Part shown: piece by piece, positions 18,768 through 27,980 of the stretch
Layout of the letters: each line of letters opens with the position of its first letter
How positions within the stretch are numbered: position 1 is the stretch's first letter
Assembly: GCA_030625085.1 (NCBI GenBank)
Contig: DAOURK010000021.1
Coordinates: forward strand, 1 to 44,324
Length of the DNA stretch: 44,324 bases
Direction of reading: 5' to 3'
Origin: Pseudomonadota bacterium
GTDB taxonomy: Bacteria; SZUA-182; DTGQ01
The notes under the pieces: generated by a model
The model's database searches: none
What the model saw: only the letters and a program-made list of their open reading frames with translations
Told to the model about the DNA's origin: nothing
Translations under genes and position numbers: made by a program

Positions 18768-18944
18768 TTAATTAGCCAGAATTATCAAGATTTATGAAAT
18801 TTTTCTTTTTTTATCTTGTTTAATCCAGTTTATCCTGTCTAAACGCTCATGAACGAATTGTTCAGCCCTGAAGATAAAAATTTTGCCTTTTTCAGTAAAG
18901 CCTATTTTTCAAAATGCGTTTTCAGGGTAAAAAAATTGCTCCGA
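18768..18944 (+). repeat. R3 dispersed repeat, copy 2, with mini-ORF
   Basis: Same orientation as 6523-6686: TTTATCCTGTCTAAACGCTC, then ATGAACGAATTGTTC, then TTTTTCAAAATGCGTTTTCA. The frame beginning at 18849 (MNELFSPEDK) aligns without gaps to that of copy 1 for about 28 codons before running on. Confidence 0.65.
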
Positions 18945-19026
18945 TGCCGCATAAATAAAATAAAAATTTCTATACTATTAAATTATTCACAGCTTGCTGC
19001 GGAGAGGAGTTATTCTTTTAGTTTAT

Positions 19027-19734
19027 TTAAGTATAGCGGTGTTTTATCAGAAGGCTTTTGGGATCTAATTTAAGGTGTAGATTGGCTAAGTCCGGATTAT
19101 TATGATCCTTTAAAAGTTTCATAAAAATAGCATCCTGAATTGGCTCCAATAAAACAATAACACTCAACTGATCCTCAAATTGATCATAGGGAGCCGGAAT
19201 ATGGCCTTTAAATATGGCATTTTCTCGATGAATTCTAGCTGCAAACCATACTTCTAAATTAAATTCTTGGGCAATTTTTTTTAATATTTCCACCTCTTCC
19301 CTGGTAGCGTTTTCAAAATCAAAGCCATCAACTATTACCATTTGCGGCATAAATTTACCTTGATTAACAGCATTCTGAATACCAGCCTTCATTTTATCAG
19401 GGGTAAAGGAGTGGTTTACATAACTCATAATAATAAGATTTTTTTCAATCAGTTCGTGCAATTCAGCAATGTCTGTTAAATGAAAAAATTCGACCAGGTG
19501 ATTGGCAATTTCATTATACCAGGCCCTAATTTTGTTTACACTCTTTTCAACCCCAAAATGCAACACCTTATTTCCTCTCACCATTTCATCCAAGGCAAGA
19601 TAAACCAGGCAGGCTGTTTTACCGACCCCGGCCCTGGCCATAAAAGCCCCGATATTACCCTTGCCTAAGCCTCCATGGATAGACTTTTCAAAAATTCTAA
19701 CAGGACTTTTTTGTCCCATTTCACGAAGAAGCAT
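19027..19734 (-). CDS. RecA/KaiC-like P-loop ATPase of unknown role
   Basis: A 235-residue cytoplasmic protein with Walker A ARAGVGKT (residues 33-40) and Walker B-like MVIVDGFDF (about 134-142), on a RecA/DnaB-like core. There is no DNA-binding or second ATPase domain. The segment FEDQLSVIVLLEP matches the late beta-strand region of such folds. AAAGGAGATCTA precedes the ATG. It starts 40 bases after the stop of fusA on the same strand, so the two are probably cotranscribed. A link with translation is possible from this context but not shown. The exact family is not recognised. Confidence 0.72.
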   Translation of the reverse strand: MLLREMGQKSPVRIFEKSIHGGLGKGNIGAFMARAGVGKTACLVYLALDEMVRGNKVLHFGVEKSVNKIRAWYNEIANHLVEFFHLTDIAELHELIEKNLIIMSYVNHSFTPDKMKAGIQNAVNQGKFMPQMVIVDGFDFENATREEVEILKKIAQEFNLEVWFAARIHRENAIFKGHIPAPYDQFEDQLSVIVLLEPIQDAIFMKLLKDHNNPDLANLHLKLDPKSLLIKHRYT

Positions 19735-19774
19735 TAGATCTCCTTTCTCATAGTATTTTTTGTTTCTTATTTCT

Positions 19775-21862
19775 TTATTTTTTGGATTGTTTTAGATTCT
19801 TCTCCAGATATTTCTTTTTCAATTCTTCAGCGATATTTTGCGGCACGGGGCTGTATTTGTAAAATTCCATGGTAAATTCAGCCTTACCTTGGGTACTTGA
19901 TCGTAAAACTGTTGCATACCCGAACATCTCCGCTAAAGGCACCTCAGCATCAACAACACTCCATATTCCATCTTCAGAAGTACTGATAATAATACCCCGA
20001 CGTTGATTTAATCCCGCAATAACAACGCCCTGAAATTCCGAAGGGCCTTCAACCGAGACCTTCATAATCGGCTCCAGAATAATTGGCCTGGCTTTATCAT
20101 AAGCCTGTCGGAATGCTCCCTTAGCTGCTTGTTGAAAGGCTATATCCGAAGAATCAACCGCATGGGAAGATCCGTCATTAATGGTAATTTGAATACCGGT
20201 AATAGGGTATCCAATCAACTTCCCTTTTAGTAAGCAGAACCGGAAACCTTTATCACAAGAGGAAATATATTCTCTTGGAATCGATCCGCCAGTAATCTTA
20301 TCAACAAAAATATATTCTTCCTGACTTGGTTCCATAAAGCCGGCTACTCTGCCGAATTGACCTGCCCCGCCGGTTTGTTTTTTATGGATATAATTAAATT
20401 CCGCTCTTCTGGAAATAGCTTCCCGATAGGCAACCTCAGGTATGCCTGTTTCAACCTCTGCCTTGTATTCTCTGCGAATTCGTTCAACATAAACATCAAG
20501 ATGTAACTCTCCCATGCCGCAGATGATGGTTTCATCTGTTTCGTGATCAGTATAAGAACGAAAGGTAGGGTCCTCTTTGGTGAATCTATTCAAGGCTTTG
20601 GACATATTGACTTGAGATTTGTTATCTATAGCTGCAATCTTAAGTTTAATTACAGGTTCGGGAACATGCATAGAAGTCATGGTATAGTTAATTTCCTCGG
20701 AGGTAAAGGTATCGCCGGAGGCACAATCTATGCCAAAAAGAGCGACAATATCGCCACTGTCACTTTCAGTAATCTCCTCCATCTGATCTGCATGCATACG
20801 CGTCAGGCGCCCTACTCTTACTTTCTTTCCATTGCGGGCATTCACTATGATATCTCCCTTGCGGAGTGTACCTTGATAAACCCGAACATAGGTCAATTGC
20901 CCATATCTGCCCTCTTCCAACTTAAAAGCCAGGGCAACTAAGGGTTTATTTGAATCAGGATACAAAATAATATTTCCACCGCCATTGCTTAAATCCATGG
21001 CCTCATTTTGAATATCCTCAGGATTTGGAAGATATCTGCATACAGCGTCCAGCAAGGGGCGAACACCCTTATTTTTATAAGCAGATCCAATAAATACCGG
21101 CGTTAACTCCAAAGACAGGGTTCCTTTCCGAATGGCCTGGATGATAAGATCTTCAGTTACCCGTTCTTCGATAATAGCTTCAGTCAATTCATCACAAAAT
21201 AAAGAAACCGCATCAAGCATTTCTTCCCTTTTTATTTCAGCCCGCTCTAGTAAATCATCCGGAATTTTTTCAATACGAACATTTTCTCCCTGAGAAGTAT
21301 CAAAATACATGGCTTTCATGATGATCAAATCAACTATTCCTTCAAAATTGGCCTCAAGTCCGATTGGGATTTGCATAGCTACAGCATTATGATTCAGCTT
21401 ATCCCGCAATTGATTAACAACCCTGATGGGATTAGCGCCGGACCGGTCACATTTATTGACAAAGGCGATTCTGGGGACACTATAACGACGCATCTGACGA
21501 TCCACAGTAATGGACTGGGACTGGACACCCCCGACACCACACAGCACTAAGACAGCGCCATCCAATACACGCAAGGCACGCTCAACCTCAATAGTAAAAT
21601 CTACATGCCCCGGAGTGTCGATAATATTAATAAAATGATCTTTCCATGTACAAAAGGTGGCTGCTGAAGCGATAGTAATTCCTCGTTCCTTTTCCAACTC
21701 CATCGAGTCCATGGTTGCTCCCACGCCATCTTTGCCTTTAACTTCATGAATAGCATGAATTCTTTTGGTATAATAAAGAATTCGTTCAGTAAGTGTGGTT
21801 TTTCCCGAATCAATGTGCGCACTGATTCCAATATTCCGAACCTTGGTTAAATCCTTGATCAT
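19775..21862 (-). CDS. fusA: Elongation factor G, spdEFG1 (mitochondrial EF-G1-like) type
   Basis: A 695-residue translational GTPase that moves tRNA and mRNA through the ribosome after peptide-bond formation. G motifs: AHIDSGKTT (15-23), DTPGHVDF (about 81-88) and NKCDRSG (about 136). Domains II-V follow at normal length. The switch I region ([26 protein letters not shown] as positions about 40-65, key residues KGKDGVGA and MELEKERG) is the form of mitochondrial EF-G1 and bacterial spdEFG1, rather than of canonical fusA, which sits in str operons. In organisms with spdEFG1, a separate spdEFG2 performs ribosome recycling (established). It is not next to rps12/rps7/tuf here. AAGGGG precedes the ATG. 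Confidence 0.93.
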   Translation of the reverse strand: MIKDLTKVRNIGISAHIDSGKTTLTERILYYTKRIHAIHEVKGKDGVGATMDSMELEKERGITIASAATFCTWKDHFINIIDTPGHVDFTIEVERALRVLDGAVLVLCGVGGVQSQSITVDRQMRRYSVPRIAFVNKCDRSGANPIRVVNQLRDKLNHNAVAMQIPIGLEANFEGIVDLIIMKAMYFDTSQGENVRIEKIPDDLLERAEIKREEMLDAVSLFCDELTEAIIEERVTEDLIIQAIRKGTLSLELTPVFIGSAYKNKGVRPLLDAVCRYLPNPEDIQNEAMDLSNGGGNIILYPDSNKPLVALAFKLEEGRYGQLTYVRVYQGTLRKGDIIVNARNGKKVRVGRLTRMHADQMEEITESDSGDIVALFGIDCASGDTFTSEEINYTMTSMHVPEPVIKLKIAAIDNKSQVNMSKALNRFTKEDPTFRSYTDHETDETIICGMGELHLDVYVERIRREYKAEVETGIPEVAYREAISRRAEFNYIHKKQTGGAGQFGRVAGFMEPSQEEYIFVDKITGGSIPREYISSCDKGFRFCLLKGKLIGYPITGIQITINDGSSHAVDSSDIAFQQAAKGAFRQAYDKARPIILEPIMKVSVEGPSEFQGVVIAGLNQRRGIIISTSEDGIWSVVDAEVPLAEMFGYATVLRSSTQGKAEFTMEFYKYSPVPQNIAEELKKKYLEKNLKQSKK

Positions 21863-22010
21863 AGTAACCCCTTAATAATTCTCCTTTCGAAATGGTTAAA
21901 TTATTATTATAGCATAGTTATCATACTAATTGAAATAATTGAGTGATATAAAGCGGGGATATTACCATAAGAATTGGGTAAAAAGCAACATGCAAATCAA
22001 AATAGCAACA

Positions 22011-22160
22011 GTTGATGGTTTCGTAAAAAGTCTCATTAAGTTGTCATTTCGAACGGATGTGAAAAATTTTTATCGCACAACATGCTGAAAAACATAAGAT
22101 TTCTCCCGTAGGTCGAAATGACAAATTTACCAAAAATGACTTTTTACGAATCCATCAATT
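22011..22160. mobile_element. R2 palindromic MITE-like element, copy B
   Basis: Terminal inverted repeats of about 22 bases: TTGATGGTTTCGTAAAAAGT at the left, and GACTTTTTACGAATCCATCA at the right. Inner pairs are TTGTCATTTCGA and TCGAAATGACAA. The core reads CATAAGATTTCTCCCG, as in copy A. There is no open frame. It lies in the leader of the fusA operon, or just downstream of the 84-residue protein gene, depending on transcription. Confidence 0.7.
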
Positions 22161-22225
22161 ATCATTATGGAAATAAGTATGAAGATTATGGAATCAGTTG
22201 GTAAACGTTATGCCAACGTTAATCT

Positions 22226-22480
22226 CTAATAATATTCTGCCTCTTCCTCTTTTCTGGCCTTTCTTCTTGCTTCCCGATCTTCAATCTCTTTAGCAAAAAG
22301 AGCGAGTGTTAATGGACAGGGAAGAATGTTTTCGTCTATATATTGGCATTCAAATTGATCACATTGCACATACAGTTCATTTTTAAATGTTCGACTAAGA
22401 GTAGGTTTAACTTTTAAACTTATTTTAACTTTTTCCGATACAGCAGTGCAAAAGAAATCTTTGACTTTCCGCGTTGACAT
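22226..22480 (-). CDS. Small four-cysteine hypothetical protein
   Basis: An 84-residue protein with a strong ribosome site (AAGGAGATGCTAT before the ATG). Cysteines at 11, 40, 45 and 55, the last three in a CDQFECQ...LPCPL arrangement, could bind a metal or form disulfides. The C-terminus is a charged helix (KEIEDREARRKARKEEE). There is no signal peptide, so it is presumably cytoplasmic. It lies upstream of fusA on the same strand, with a palindromic element between. Family not recognised. Confidence 0.6.
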   Translation of the reverse strand: MSTRKVKDFFCTAVSEKVKISLKVKPTLSRTFKNELYVQCDQFECQYIDENILPCPLTLALFAKEIEDREARRKARKEEEAEYY

Positions 22481-22902
22481 ATAGCATCTCCTTCTAAGGA
22501 ATATGAGGGCCGGATAAATTTTCTACATTTCTAATAATACCAGGAGAATTTGAATCTGTAAAATAGTCCTGGAAAAACTTATAAAAAAATAAACGCATAA
22601 CCAATCTTGCAACTACAATGTTAAATATAATATAATGGTGCTCTTACTTTTTTAACACTATAAAAAAAAATTGCATTTTCTATTTCGTTGGCTAATAATT
22701 ATTACCAATAATGACCTATAATAAAAGGATATCAGCAAATCTCATTTCAACATTTTTATGTAACATTTTTGTGTGATGGGGAGGCTTTAGCCCTAAAAAA
22801 ATTGTTTTTAGAATGAATAAAGCAGGGCTTTAGCCCTGCACTATAGTTAATTATTTAAAACGGAAAATTCAAAATTTTTATTTTATTTATCAGCTTAAAA
22901 AA
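22481..22902. other. Divergent intergenic region with R1 repeats
   Basis: It separates the minus-strand 84-residue gene from the plus-strand desaturase gene and so should hold both promoters. It contains AT-rich DNA and an R1 repeat cluster (22783-22846). No gene is visible. Confidence 0.5.
22783..22846. repeat. R1 hairpin repeats, double
   Basis: GAGGCTTTAGCCCTAAAAAA and, about 40 bases on, GCAGGGCTTTAGCCCTGC. The second is a perfect palindrome of the R1 type. It is located about 60 bases upstream of the desaturase gene. Confidence 0.7.
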
Positions 22903-24312
22903 ATGACAGATCCCCTTAATAATAAAAAGACAGAATATGACATTGTAATCATTGGCAGTGGATTAGCCGGATTGACTGCGGCTAATCGTTTAGCAAAATT
23001 AGGATATGCGGTTTTAATTGTTGAGCAACACTCTAAGCCCGGAGGATTAGCTACTTGGTTTAAGAGAAAAGGAGGCCATATCTTTGATGTCTCTCTCCAT
23101 GGCTTCCCTGTTGGTATGATTAAAACGTGCCGAAAATACTGGTCCCCTGAAATTGCCGAATCTATTATCCAATTAAAAGCAATTCGATTTGATAACCCTC
23201 AATTTTCTTTTTCTACTACCTTCGACACCCCGGATTTTACCGGAATCCTCCGGAAACGATTTGGGATTGCAAGAGAAAGAGTGGATGATTTTTTTCGAAC
23301 CGTACATAAAATGGATTTTTATGATGATCAAACTATGACCACAGGTGAATTATTTGAGAAATTCTTTCCCGGTCGTGATGATGTAATGAGGTTGTTAATG
23401 GAACCTATTACCTATGCCAACGGTTCCAATTTAGATGACCCTGCTATCACCTATGGGATTGTTTTCTCCAATTTTATGAACAAAGGTGTTTTTACTTTCC
23501 GGGGAGGCACTGATCACTTTTTGCGGCAAATATTAGGTGAATTAGGAAAAAATGGGGCAGACATTTGTTTGAATTGTACGGCTGAAAAAATTTTAATTGA
23601 AAATCAAAAAATAACCGGTCTTAAGGTGAATGGAAGAGTTATACACTGCCGTGCAATATTATCAAATGCTAACTTGTTGTCTACCATTCATGATCTGGTG
23701 GGAGATGAATATTTTTCTAAAGATTTTTTGCAAGAGTCTAGCAAGGTAAAGGTAAATAACAGCAGTTGTCAGGTTTACATAGGTATCCGACAAGGGGAAA
23801 AAATCGATTATGTGGGAGATCTGCTTTTCACTTCCGAGGCGAAAAAGTTTGATCCTACTGAACTTTTGAGTAAAAGGACTACCAGTCGAACTTTTTCCTT
23901 TTACACTCCAGCCATTCGTCCTGATTCTGACCGATTTACTATTGTTGCCTCAAGCAATGCTAATTATGAGGACTGGAGCTCCCTTTCTCCTGAAGAATAC
24001 CAAAGCTCAAAAGTAGAATTAATTGAAGATACCCTTACCTGCCTGGAAAAATATCTACCAGGGGTCAGGGCTGAAATTGATTATGTTGAGGCAGCTACCC
24101 CAAAAACTTTTCAACGCTACACCTTGCACTTGAAGGGCTCTTCTTTTGGAACTAAGTTTGAGGGCTTGAAGGTAAGCACAGGACTCCAAAAACAAATTGG
24201 AGGCCTGTTTCATGCTGGTTCAGTCGGCATAATCATGTCCGGCTGGTTGGGAGCTGCTAATTATGGAGCTATTGCAGCCAATGATATTGATAAATATATG
24301 ACGAATTATTAA
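22903..24312 (+). CDS. CrtI/CrtISO-like FAD-dependent desaturase or isomerase
   Basis: A 469-residue flavoprotein. The N-terminal dinucleotide-binding motif is [15 protein letters not shown] (about 16-30), followed by [12 protein letters not shown] (about 47-58), which is typical of phytoene desaturase and carotenoid isomerase relatives. The C-terminal FAD-contact segment is [20 protein letters not shown] (about 437-456). Such enzymes dehydrogenate or isomerise polyene or lipid chains. The substrate here is unknown, and no phytoene synthase or other carotenoid gene is nearby. Instead it heads an operon with FabG (13 bases downstream), FabZ and probably FabI, so a modified acyl chain is the likelier substrate (inference). 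There is no strong ribosome site before this ATG. Confidence 0.82.
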   Translation: MTDPLNNKKTEYDIVIIGSGLAGLTAANRLAKLGYAVLIVEQHSKPGGLATWFKRKGGHIFDVSLHGFPVGMIKTCRKYWSPEIAESIIQLKAIRFDNPQFSFSTTFDTPDFTGILRKRFGIARERVDDFFRTVHKMDFYDDQTMTTGELFEKFFPGRDDVMRLLMEPITYANGSNLDDPAITYGIVFSNFMNKGVFTFRGGTDHFLRQILGELGKNGADICLNCTAEKILIENQKITGLKVNGRVIHCRAILSNANLLSTIHDLVGDEYFSKDFLQESSKVKVNNSSCQVYIGIRQGEKIDYVGDLLFTSEAKKFDPTELLSKRTTSRTFSFYTPAIRPDSDRFTIVASSNANYEDWSSLSPEEYQSSKVELIEDTLTCLEKYLPGVRAEIDYVEAATPKTFQRYTLHLKGSSFGTKFEGLKVSTGLQKQIGGLFHAGSVGIIMSGWLGAANYGAIAANDIDKYMTNY

Positions 24313-24325
24313 TTCAGGAGTAGAT

Positions 24326-25066
24326 ATGTTTGATTTCTCAGGACAAAAGGTTATTGTAACCGGCGCAGGAAGGGGTATTGGCAAAGGTATTGCTGAATTA
24401 TTTCTTCGTTCTGGAGCTCATGTAATCGGGATCTATCATTCCAATAAGGCCGCAGTAGAAAAGTTTCTTGAAGAAAATCAAAAATTTTCAAAAAATGTAG
24501 ATTTTCAACAAATTGATGTGTCCGATCATGGTCAGGTAAAAGAATTTTATCGCTATCTGGAATCTAAGTATTCGACCTTTCAAATATTAGTCAACAATTC
24601 CGGAATCAGAAAAGATGCTATTGTCGGGATGATGAGAGAAGCTGACTGGAAGGAAGTGATTGAAACCAATCTATCAGGCACTTTTTATATGTGTAAATTT
24701 GCCGTACGTAATTTTATCAGCCAGAAATATGGTAAAATAATCAATATTACTTCACCCAGCGGGAAAATTGGTTTTGCGGGCCAGGCTAATTATGCAGCTT
24801 CCAAGGCCGGATTGGTGGCCTTAACCCGTTCTCTCTCAAAAGAGGTAGCTACCAAAGGTATTACAGTAAATTGTGTATCTCCCGGTTTTATTGATACTGA
24901 ATTTCTTAAAGATCTTCCGGAAAAAAAGTGGGTAGAATACCAAAAGGAGGTCCCTATGAAACGGTTTGGGACCACCAGGGAAATAGCCCAGGCTGTGCTT
25001 TTCCTTGCTTCTGATGAGGCATCTTATATTACCGGAACAACTCTGGAAGTAACAGGAGGTCTGTAA
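24326..25066 (+). CDS. fabG: FabG-like 3-oxoacyl-ACP reductase
   Basis: A 246-residue short-chain dehydrogenase/reductase expected to reduce 3-oxoacyl-ACP with NADPH. The cofactor motif is TGAGRGIGKG (12-21), the NNSG-type segment NNSGIRKD lies near 90, and the catalytic Ser-Tyr-Lys set is TSPSGK (about 141), Tyr155 and Lys159 (NYAASKAG). The C-terminal YITGTTLEVTGG is typical of FabG. AGGAG precedes the ATG. It lies 13 bases after the desaturase and 2 bases before FabZ, so the three are an operon. It may be a pathway-specific paralog rather than the housekeeping enzyme. Confidence 0.88.
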   Translation: MFDFSGQKVIVTGAGRGIGKGIAELFLRSGAHVIGIYHSNKAAVEKFLEENQKFSKNVDFQQIDVSDHGQVKEFYRYLESKYSTFQILVNNSGIRKDAIVGMMREADWKEVIETNLSGTFYMCKFAVRNFISQKYGKIINITSPSGKIGFAGQANYAASKAGLVALTRSLSKEVATKGITVNCVSPGFIDTEFLKDLPEKKWVEYQKEVPMKRFGTTREIAQAVLFLASDEASYITGTTLEVTGGL

Positions 25067-25068
25067 AA

Positions 25069-25500
25069 ATGGATATGGAAAAAATTTATCAAGCCATTCC
25101 TCATCGGCCCCCCTTTTTATTTGTTGATGCTGTTCAAGAACTTTCGGAAAACCGGATTAAAACCACGAAAAATATTTTGCCGGAAGAGTCTTTCTTTGAA
25201 GGTCATTACCCGGGAAACCCTATTATGCCAGGGGTATTAATCTGTGAATCTATATTACAATCAGGTGCCATATTAATCTCAAAAAAAATTCTTTGTAGTG
25301 ACAATAGTATTCCGGTGGTTACCAGAATCCAGGATGTCAAATTTCGTAAACTCGTTAAGCCTGGTGATGTATTGGAAACAGAAGTAGAAATAATCGAGAC
25401 TATTAATGGTGTATATTTTCTTAAAGGAAAGACAATAGTTGCAGGTAAAACAGTGGTGAGTGCTAAATTTGCCTGCACGATGAGAAATAATACCGTCTAA
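25069..25500 (+). CDS. fabZ: FabZ-like 3-hydroxyacyl-ACP dehydratase
   Basis: A 143-residue hotdog-fold dehydratase. Start PHRPPFLFVD and catalytic block FEGHYPGNPIMPGV carry the active-site His (His45) and, 14 residues later, Glu59 (LICESI), as in FabZ. It would dehydrate 3-hydroxyacyl-ACP made by the preceding FabG. The ribosome site (AGGAGG) is within the end of fabG and the gap is 2 bases, so translation is coupled. No ketosynthase or acyl carrier protein follows; a 330-base repeat region separates it from the FabI-like gene. Confidence 0.9.
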   Translation: MDMEKIYQAIPHRPPFLFVDAVQELSENRIKTTKNILPEESFFEGHYPGNPIMPGVLICESILQSGAILISKKILCSDNSIPVVTRIQDVKFRKLVKPGDVLETEVEIIETINGVYFLKGKTIVAGKTVVSAKFACTMRNNTV

Positions 25501-25586
25501 TATATTGATTTTTAGACGTATTTTTCAAAGAATCTATAGCATAAACAAAATATATATATAGATTTTCAGATATTAAATTTTATACT

Positions 25587-25638
25587 GTAGCGCAGGGCTT
25601 TAGCCCTGCATTTTGGCATGGCTAAAGCCCTGCGCTAC
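25587..25638. repeat. R1 repeat as a long perfect hairpin
   Basis: GTAGCGCAGGGCTTTAGCC and GGCTAAAGCCCTGCGCTAC are perfect inverted arms around a short loop that contains one further half-site. It is the most complete R1 copy in the window. The flanking AGATATTAAATTTTATAC is also found before the partial copy near 2260-2275. Confidence 0.8.
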
Positions 25639-25704
25639 TTTTGTTTAAATATCGATTATGAAATCATTTTTATAAAAATTTATAGATATTAACCCCACAA
25701 CAAC

Positions 25705-25798
25705 ATTTGTCATTTCGACCGAAGGGAGAAATCTTTAACCATTTGTTTTATAATAAGATTTCTCGTCGCTTTGCTTCTCGAAATGACATCTTACAATG
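25705..25798. repeat. R2-core hairpin
   Basis: TGTCATTTCGACCGAAGGGA and GCTTCTCGAAATGACA are inverted arms around GAGAAATCTT...AAGATTTCTC. The core is the one seen inside the palindromic elements at 15.5 and 22.0 kb, but the GTAAAAAGTC ends are absent. It lies immediately before the FabI-like gene. Confidence 0.6.
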
Positions 25799-25834
25799 GT
25801 AAGTGACGTTGTAGGATTAAAGAGGAGAGAGAAA

Positions 25835-26650
25835 ATGAGTTTTTTAGCCATGGAAGGAAAAAAAATCCTGATCTTTGGGGTGGCCAATAAAAAAAGTGTA
25901 GCCTTCCATGTAGGAAAAGTATTAGAGCAAATTGGGGCCGAGGTTATTTATGCGGTAAAATCTTCAGCAATCCAAGAGACTGCTCGTAAATTTCTCCCTC
26001 ACCAGCCTATCTATGTGTGCGATGTGGGAAAAGAAGGAGATATTGATAAGCTGGCTTCTGAAATTAAAAATGAATATGATTCCCTGGCCGGTTTTGTTCA
26101 TTCCATTGCTTTTGCCAACTATAGTGAGGGTGTGAAACCCTTTCATGAGACAGGTAAAAAGGATTTTCTTCAAGCTGTTGATATTTCCTGCTATTCCTTA
26201 ATCCGGATCGCTCATGCTTTTCAATCCATCTTAGAACAGGATGCATCAGTAGTAACCATCTCTATCTCCACCACCCGAATGGCTGCTGAAAGTTATGGTT
26301 TTATGGCGCCTGTTAAAGCAGCGTTAGATTCCGCTATTTGCTTTTTGGCCAAGTCATTCAGCGATTTTTCCCGGATTCGATTTAATGCTGTGGGCGCAGG
26401 TTTATTAAAAACATCATCCTCTGCCGGGATACCCGGGTATATTGATTATTACCTGTTCGCCGAACAGTTAACCTTGCGTAAACATGCCTTAGCCACCAGT
26501 GAAGTCGCTGATACCGCAGCTTTTCTTTTAAGCAGCCGTTCAAGCGGTATTAATGCGCAAACATTGATTGTCGATGCCGGCATGTCGGTCAATTATTTTG
26601 ACAAGAATATAATTCAACAGGCAATGCGGATTAATAAAGCTACTCAATAG
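25835..26650 (+). CDS. fabI: FabI-like enoyl-ACP reductase
   Basis: A 271-residue short-chain reductase-fold protein. The ATG at 25835 is chosen over an earlier start at 25796 because AGAGGAGAGA lies just upstream. Features of FabI: the atypical cofactor loop [14 protein letters not shown] (about residues 14-27) with AFHV, the [10 protein letters not shown] segment, and a catalytic Tyr-x6-Lys pair (Tyr153, Lys160 in [11 protein letters not shown]). The C-terminus [14 protein letters not shown] is typical. It would saturate trans-2-enoyl-ACP with NAD(P)H, the last step of chain extension after FabG and FabZ. In a polyene-like pathway an enoyl reductase would set the number of retained double bonds. 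Confidence 0.87.
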   Translation: MSFLAMEGKKILIFGVANKKSVAFHVGKVLEQIGAEVIYAVKSSAIQETARKFLPHQPIYVCDVGKEGDIDKLASEIKNEYDSLAGFVHSIAFANYSEGVKPFHETGKKDFLQAVDISCYSLIRIAHAFQSILEQDASVVTISISTTRMAAESYGFMAPVKAALDSAICFLAKSFSDFSRIRFNAVGAGLLKTSSSAGIPGYIDYYLFAEQLTLRKHALATSEVADTAAFLLSSRSSGINAQTLIVDAGMSVNYFDKNIIQQAMRINKATQ

Positions 26651-26841
26651 TAATAACAAGTAAAGAGAATGGTATTGAATTAAATAAGAAAGCCTATATT
26701 TCCCAAAGTGTTATATATATAAAATGTCTACAAGTAACTATAAGTAAAAAGACTAAAATAGGGAGATATATTTAGACAAGTGTTGCCCAAGTTGTTACCT
26801 GAATTTGGTATAAAAATGTCTGGACGGCGGGAGTAGTTTAC
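26651..26841. other. Spacer before the ORF6N gene with a possible coding remnant
   Basis: AT-rich spacer. The last 54 bases read, in one frame, as LPKLLPEFGIKMSGRRE followed by a stop just before the ORF6N gene. This could be the degraded end of another protein. Evidence is only an open stretch. Confidence 0.25.
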
Positions 26842-27366
26842 ATGGATTCAAATTTAATTCCCCAAGAAGCAATACAAAATAATATTTTTTTTATCAGAAA
26901 GAAAAAAGTAATGTTGGATCGGGATCTAGCCATGCTCTATGAAGTAGAGACTAAGCAACTTAAAAGAGCAGTTAAAAGAAATATTGATCGTTTTCCTGAA
27001 GACTTCATGTTTGAATTAACAAAAGAAGAGTATAAATCTTTAAGGTACCAATTTGGCACCTTAAAAAGAGGAGAACATGCAAAGTATTTACCCTATGCAT
27101 TTACTGAACATGGAATTCTTATGCTTTCCAGCGTTCTTAATAGTGAAAAAGCAATTCAAGTTAATATTCAGATTATGCGTACCTTTACCAAAATGCGTGA
27201 ACTGCTTGTAAATTATCAAGAAGTTAAAGAAAAAATTAAGGCTATCGAAAAAAAATATGATTATAAATTTACGATAAACAGCCTTTTAATGGAAGATATT
27301 CTGAGGGATATTGAAAAAATTAAAAAATTTTTAACGCCGCCCAAAAAAGACCGGAAAACGCATTAA
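26842..27366 (+). CDS. ORF6N (KilA-N-like) domain protein
   Basis: A 174-residue protein. Residues about 8-95 match the ORF6N domain: IFFIRKKKVMLDRDLAMLYE, then TKQLKRAVKRNIDRFPEDFM, then YAFTEHGILMLSSVL. A coiled coil (about 120-165, Glu/Lys/Ile-rich) follows. ORF6N/KilA-N proteins are presumed DNA-binding, come from phage and plasmid pools, and are widely scattered in bacterial genomes. Its position between the FAS-like genes and the phosphopantetheinyl transferase may reflect insertion of a mobile gene, or a local regulator. The former is more likely in my view. No phage structural genes are nearby. Confidence 0.83.
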   Translation: MDSNLIPQEAIQNNIFFIRKKKVMLDRDLAMLYEVETKQLKRAVKRNIDRFPEDFMFELTKEEYKSLRYQFGTLKRGEHAKYLPYAFTEHGILMLSSVLNSEKAIQVNIQIMRTFTKMRELLVNYQEVKEKIKAIEKKYDYKFTINSLLMEDILRDIEKIKKFLTPPKKDRKTH

Positions 27367-27389
27367 TAAGGCATAATCTCATTTTTCTT

Positions 27390-27980
27390 ATGACTTCATC
27401 TATTATTACACTTTATCCGGTAATTTCAATTATCGCGGAACAGAATTGCGAAAAATTATCGGGACGTGAAAAAGTTGCTTTTCTTCAAACAATGGCGCGA
27501 AAAGCCTTAGCCTATAGCGCCCAACAAAGCGGGGTTACTCTTGGCCCCCTGACCAAAGATGAAAGAGGTGCACCCCTTCCTTCCAACGGAATTTATTGGT
27601 CTCTATCTCACAAAACCCATTGTGTTGCCGCTGTAGTCAATAGAGAAAAAATTGGGATTGATGTGGAAGAGATTACCCCCCGCAACAGCCGCCAACTCTT
27701 TAATCACTTGGCATCTCCCGAGGAATGGCAGCTTTGTGCAGAACCTACGTGGGAATTTTTCTATCGCTATTGGACAGCCAAAGAAGCGGCAGTAAAGGTT
27801 ACAGGGGCCGGAATTAAAGATTTAAAAAAATGTAGGGTGACAACTATTTTGGACGATAGGCATCTTATCTTGGATTACGATCACCAGCTTTGGACAATTG
27901 AGCATTATTGGTTTCGGAACCATATTATCTCTATAACTGCCGGATCTAAATCAGTCAACTGGATCACAAAATCAATTTAG
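27390..27980 (+). CDS. 4'-phosphopantetheinyl transferase (Sfp-type)
   Basis: A 196-residue enzyme that transfers the phosphopantetheine arm from CoA to a carrier protein Ser. The metal/CoA motifs are IGIDVEEI (about 88-95) and the later WTAKEAAVK (about 128-136). SLSHK, upstream of these, fits the CoA-contact region. Length suits the single-chain Sfp/HetI-type enzymes that serve polyketide, non-ribosomal peptide or dedicated FAS carriers, rather than the small AcpS. It is 23 bases after the ORF6N gene and its stop overlaps the convergent HEAT gene by 4 bases. It suggests that a dedicated carrier protein exists elsewhere for the FAS-like enzymes upstream. Confidence 0.85.
   Translation: MTSSIITLYPVISIIAEQNCEKLSGREKVAFLQTMARKALAYSAQQSGVTLGPLTKDERGAPLPSNGIYWSLSHKTHCVAAVVNREKIGIDVEEITPRNSRQLFNHLASPEEWQLCAEPTWEFFYRYWTAKEAAVKVTGAGIKDLKKCRVTTILDDRHLILDYDHQLWTIEHYWFRNHIISITAGSKSVNWITKSI

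Larger units (their letters stand above)
18376..19026. other. Repeat-dense gap between two minus-strand operons
   Basis: No convincing gene. It contains an R1 hairpin (18496-18519), a possible terminator (18616-18667), the second R3 copy (18768-18944) and a short repeat (18946-18985). A 74-codon plus-strand frame from 18849 begins inside R3 with MNELFSPEDK and lacks a ribosome site. Confidence 0.5.
25501..25834. other. Repeat-filled gap between fabZ and fabI
   Basis: It contains the R1 long hairpin (25587-25638) and an R2-core hairpin (25705-25798). No gene is seen. Either structure might punctuate the transcript between the two genes. Confidence 0.5.

Noticed and set aside
18849-19073. Plus-strand 74-codon frame
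   Set aside because: It starts inside R3, lacks a ribosome site, runs through another short repeat and overlaps the end of the P-loop gene.
22903-24312. Carotenoid gene cluster
   Set aside because: No phytoene synthase, cyclase or geranylgeranyl synthase is present; neighbours are fatty-acid type enzymes.
26842-27366. Prophage reading of the ORF6N gene region
   Set aside because: No integrase, structural or lysis genes are nearby; a single mobile-type gene is not enough.
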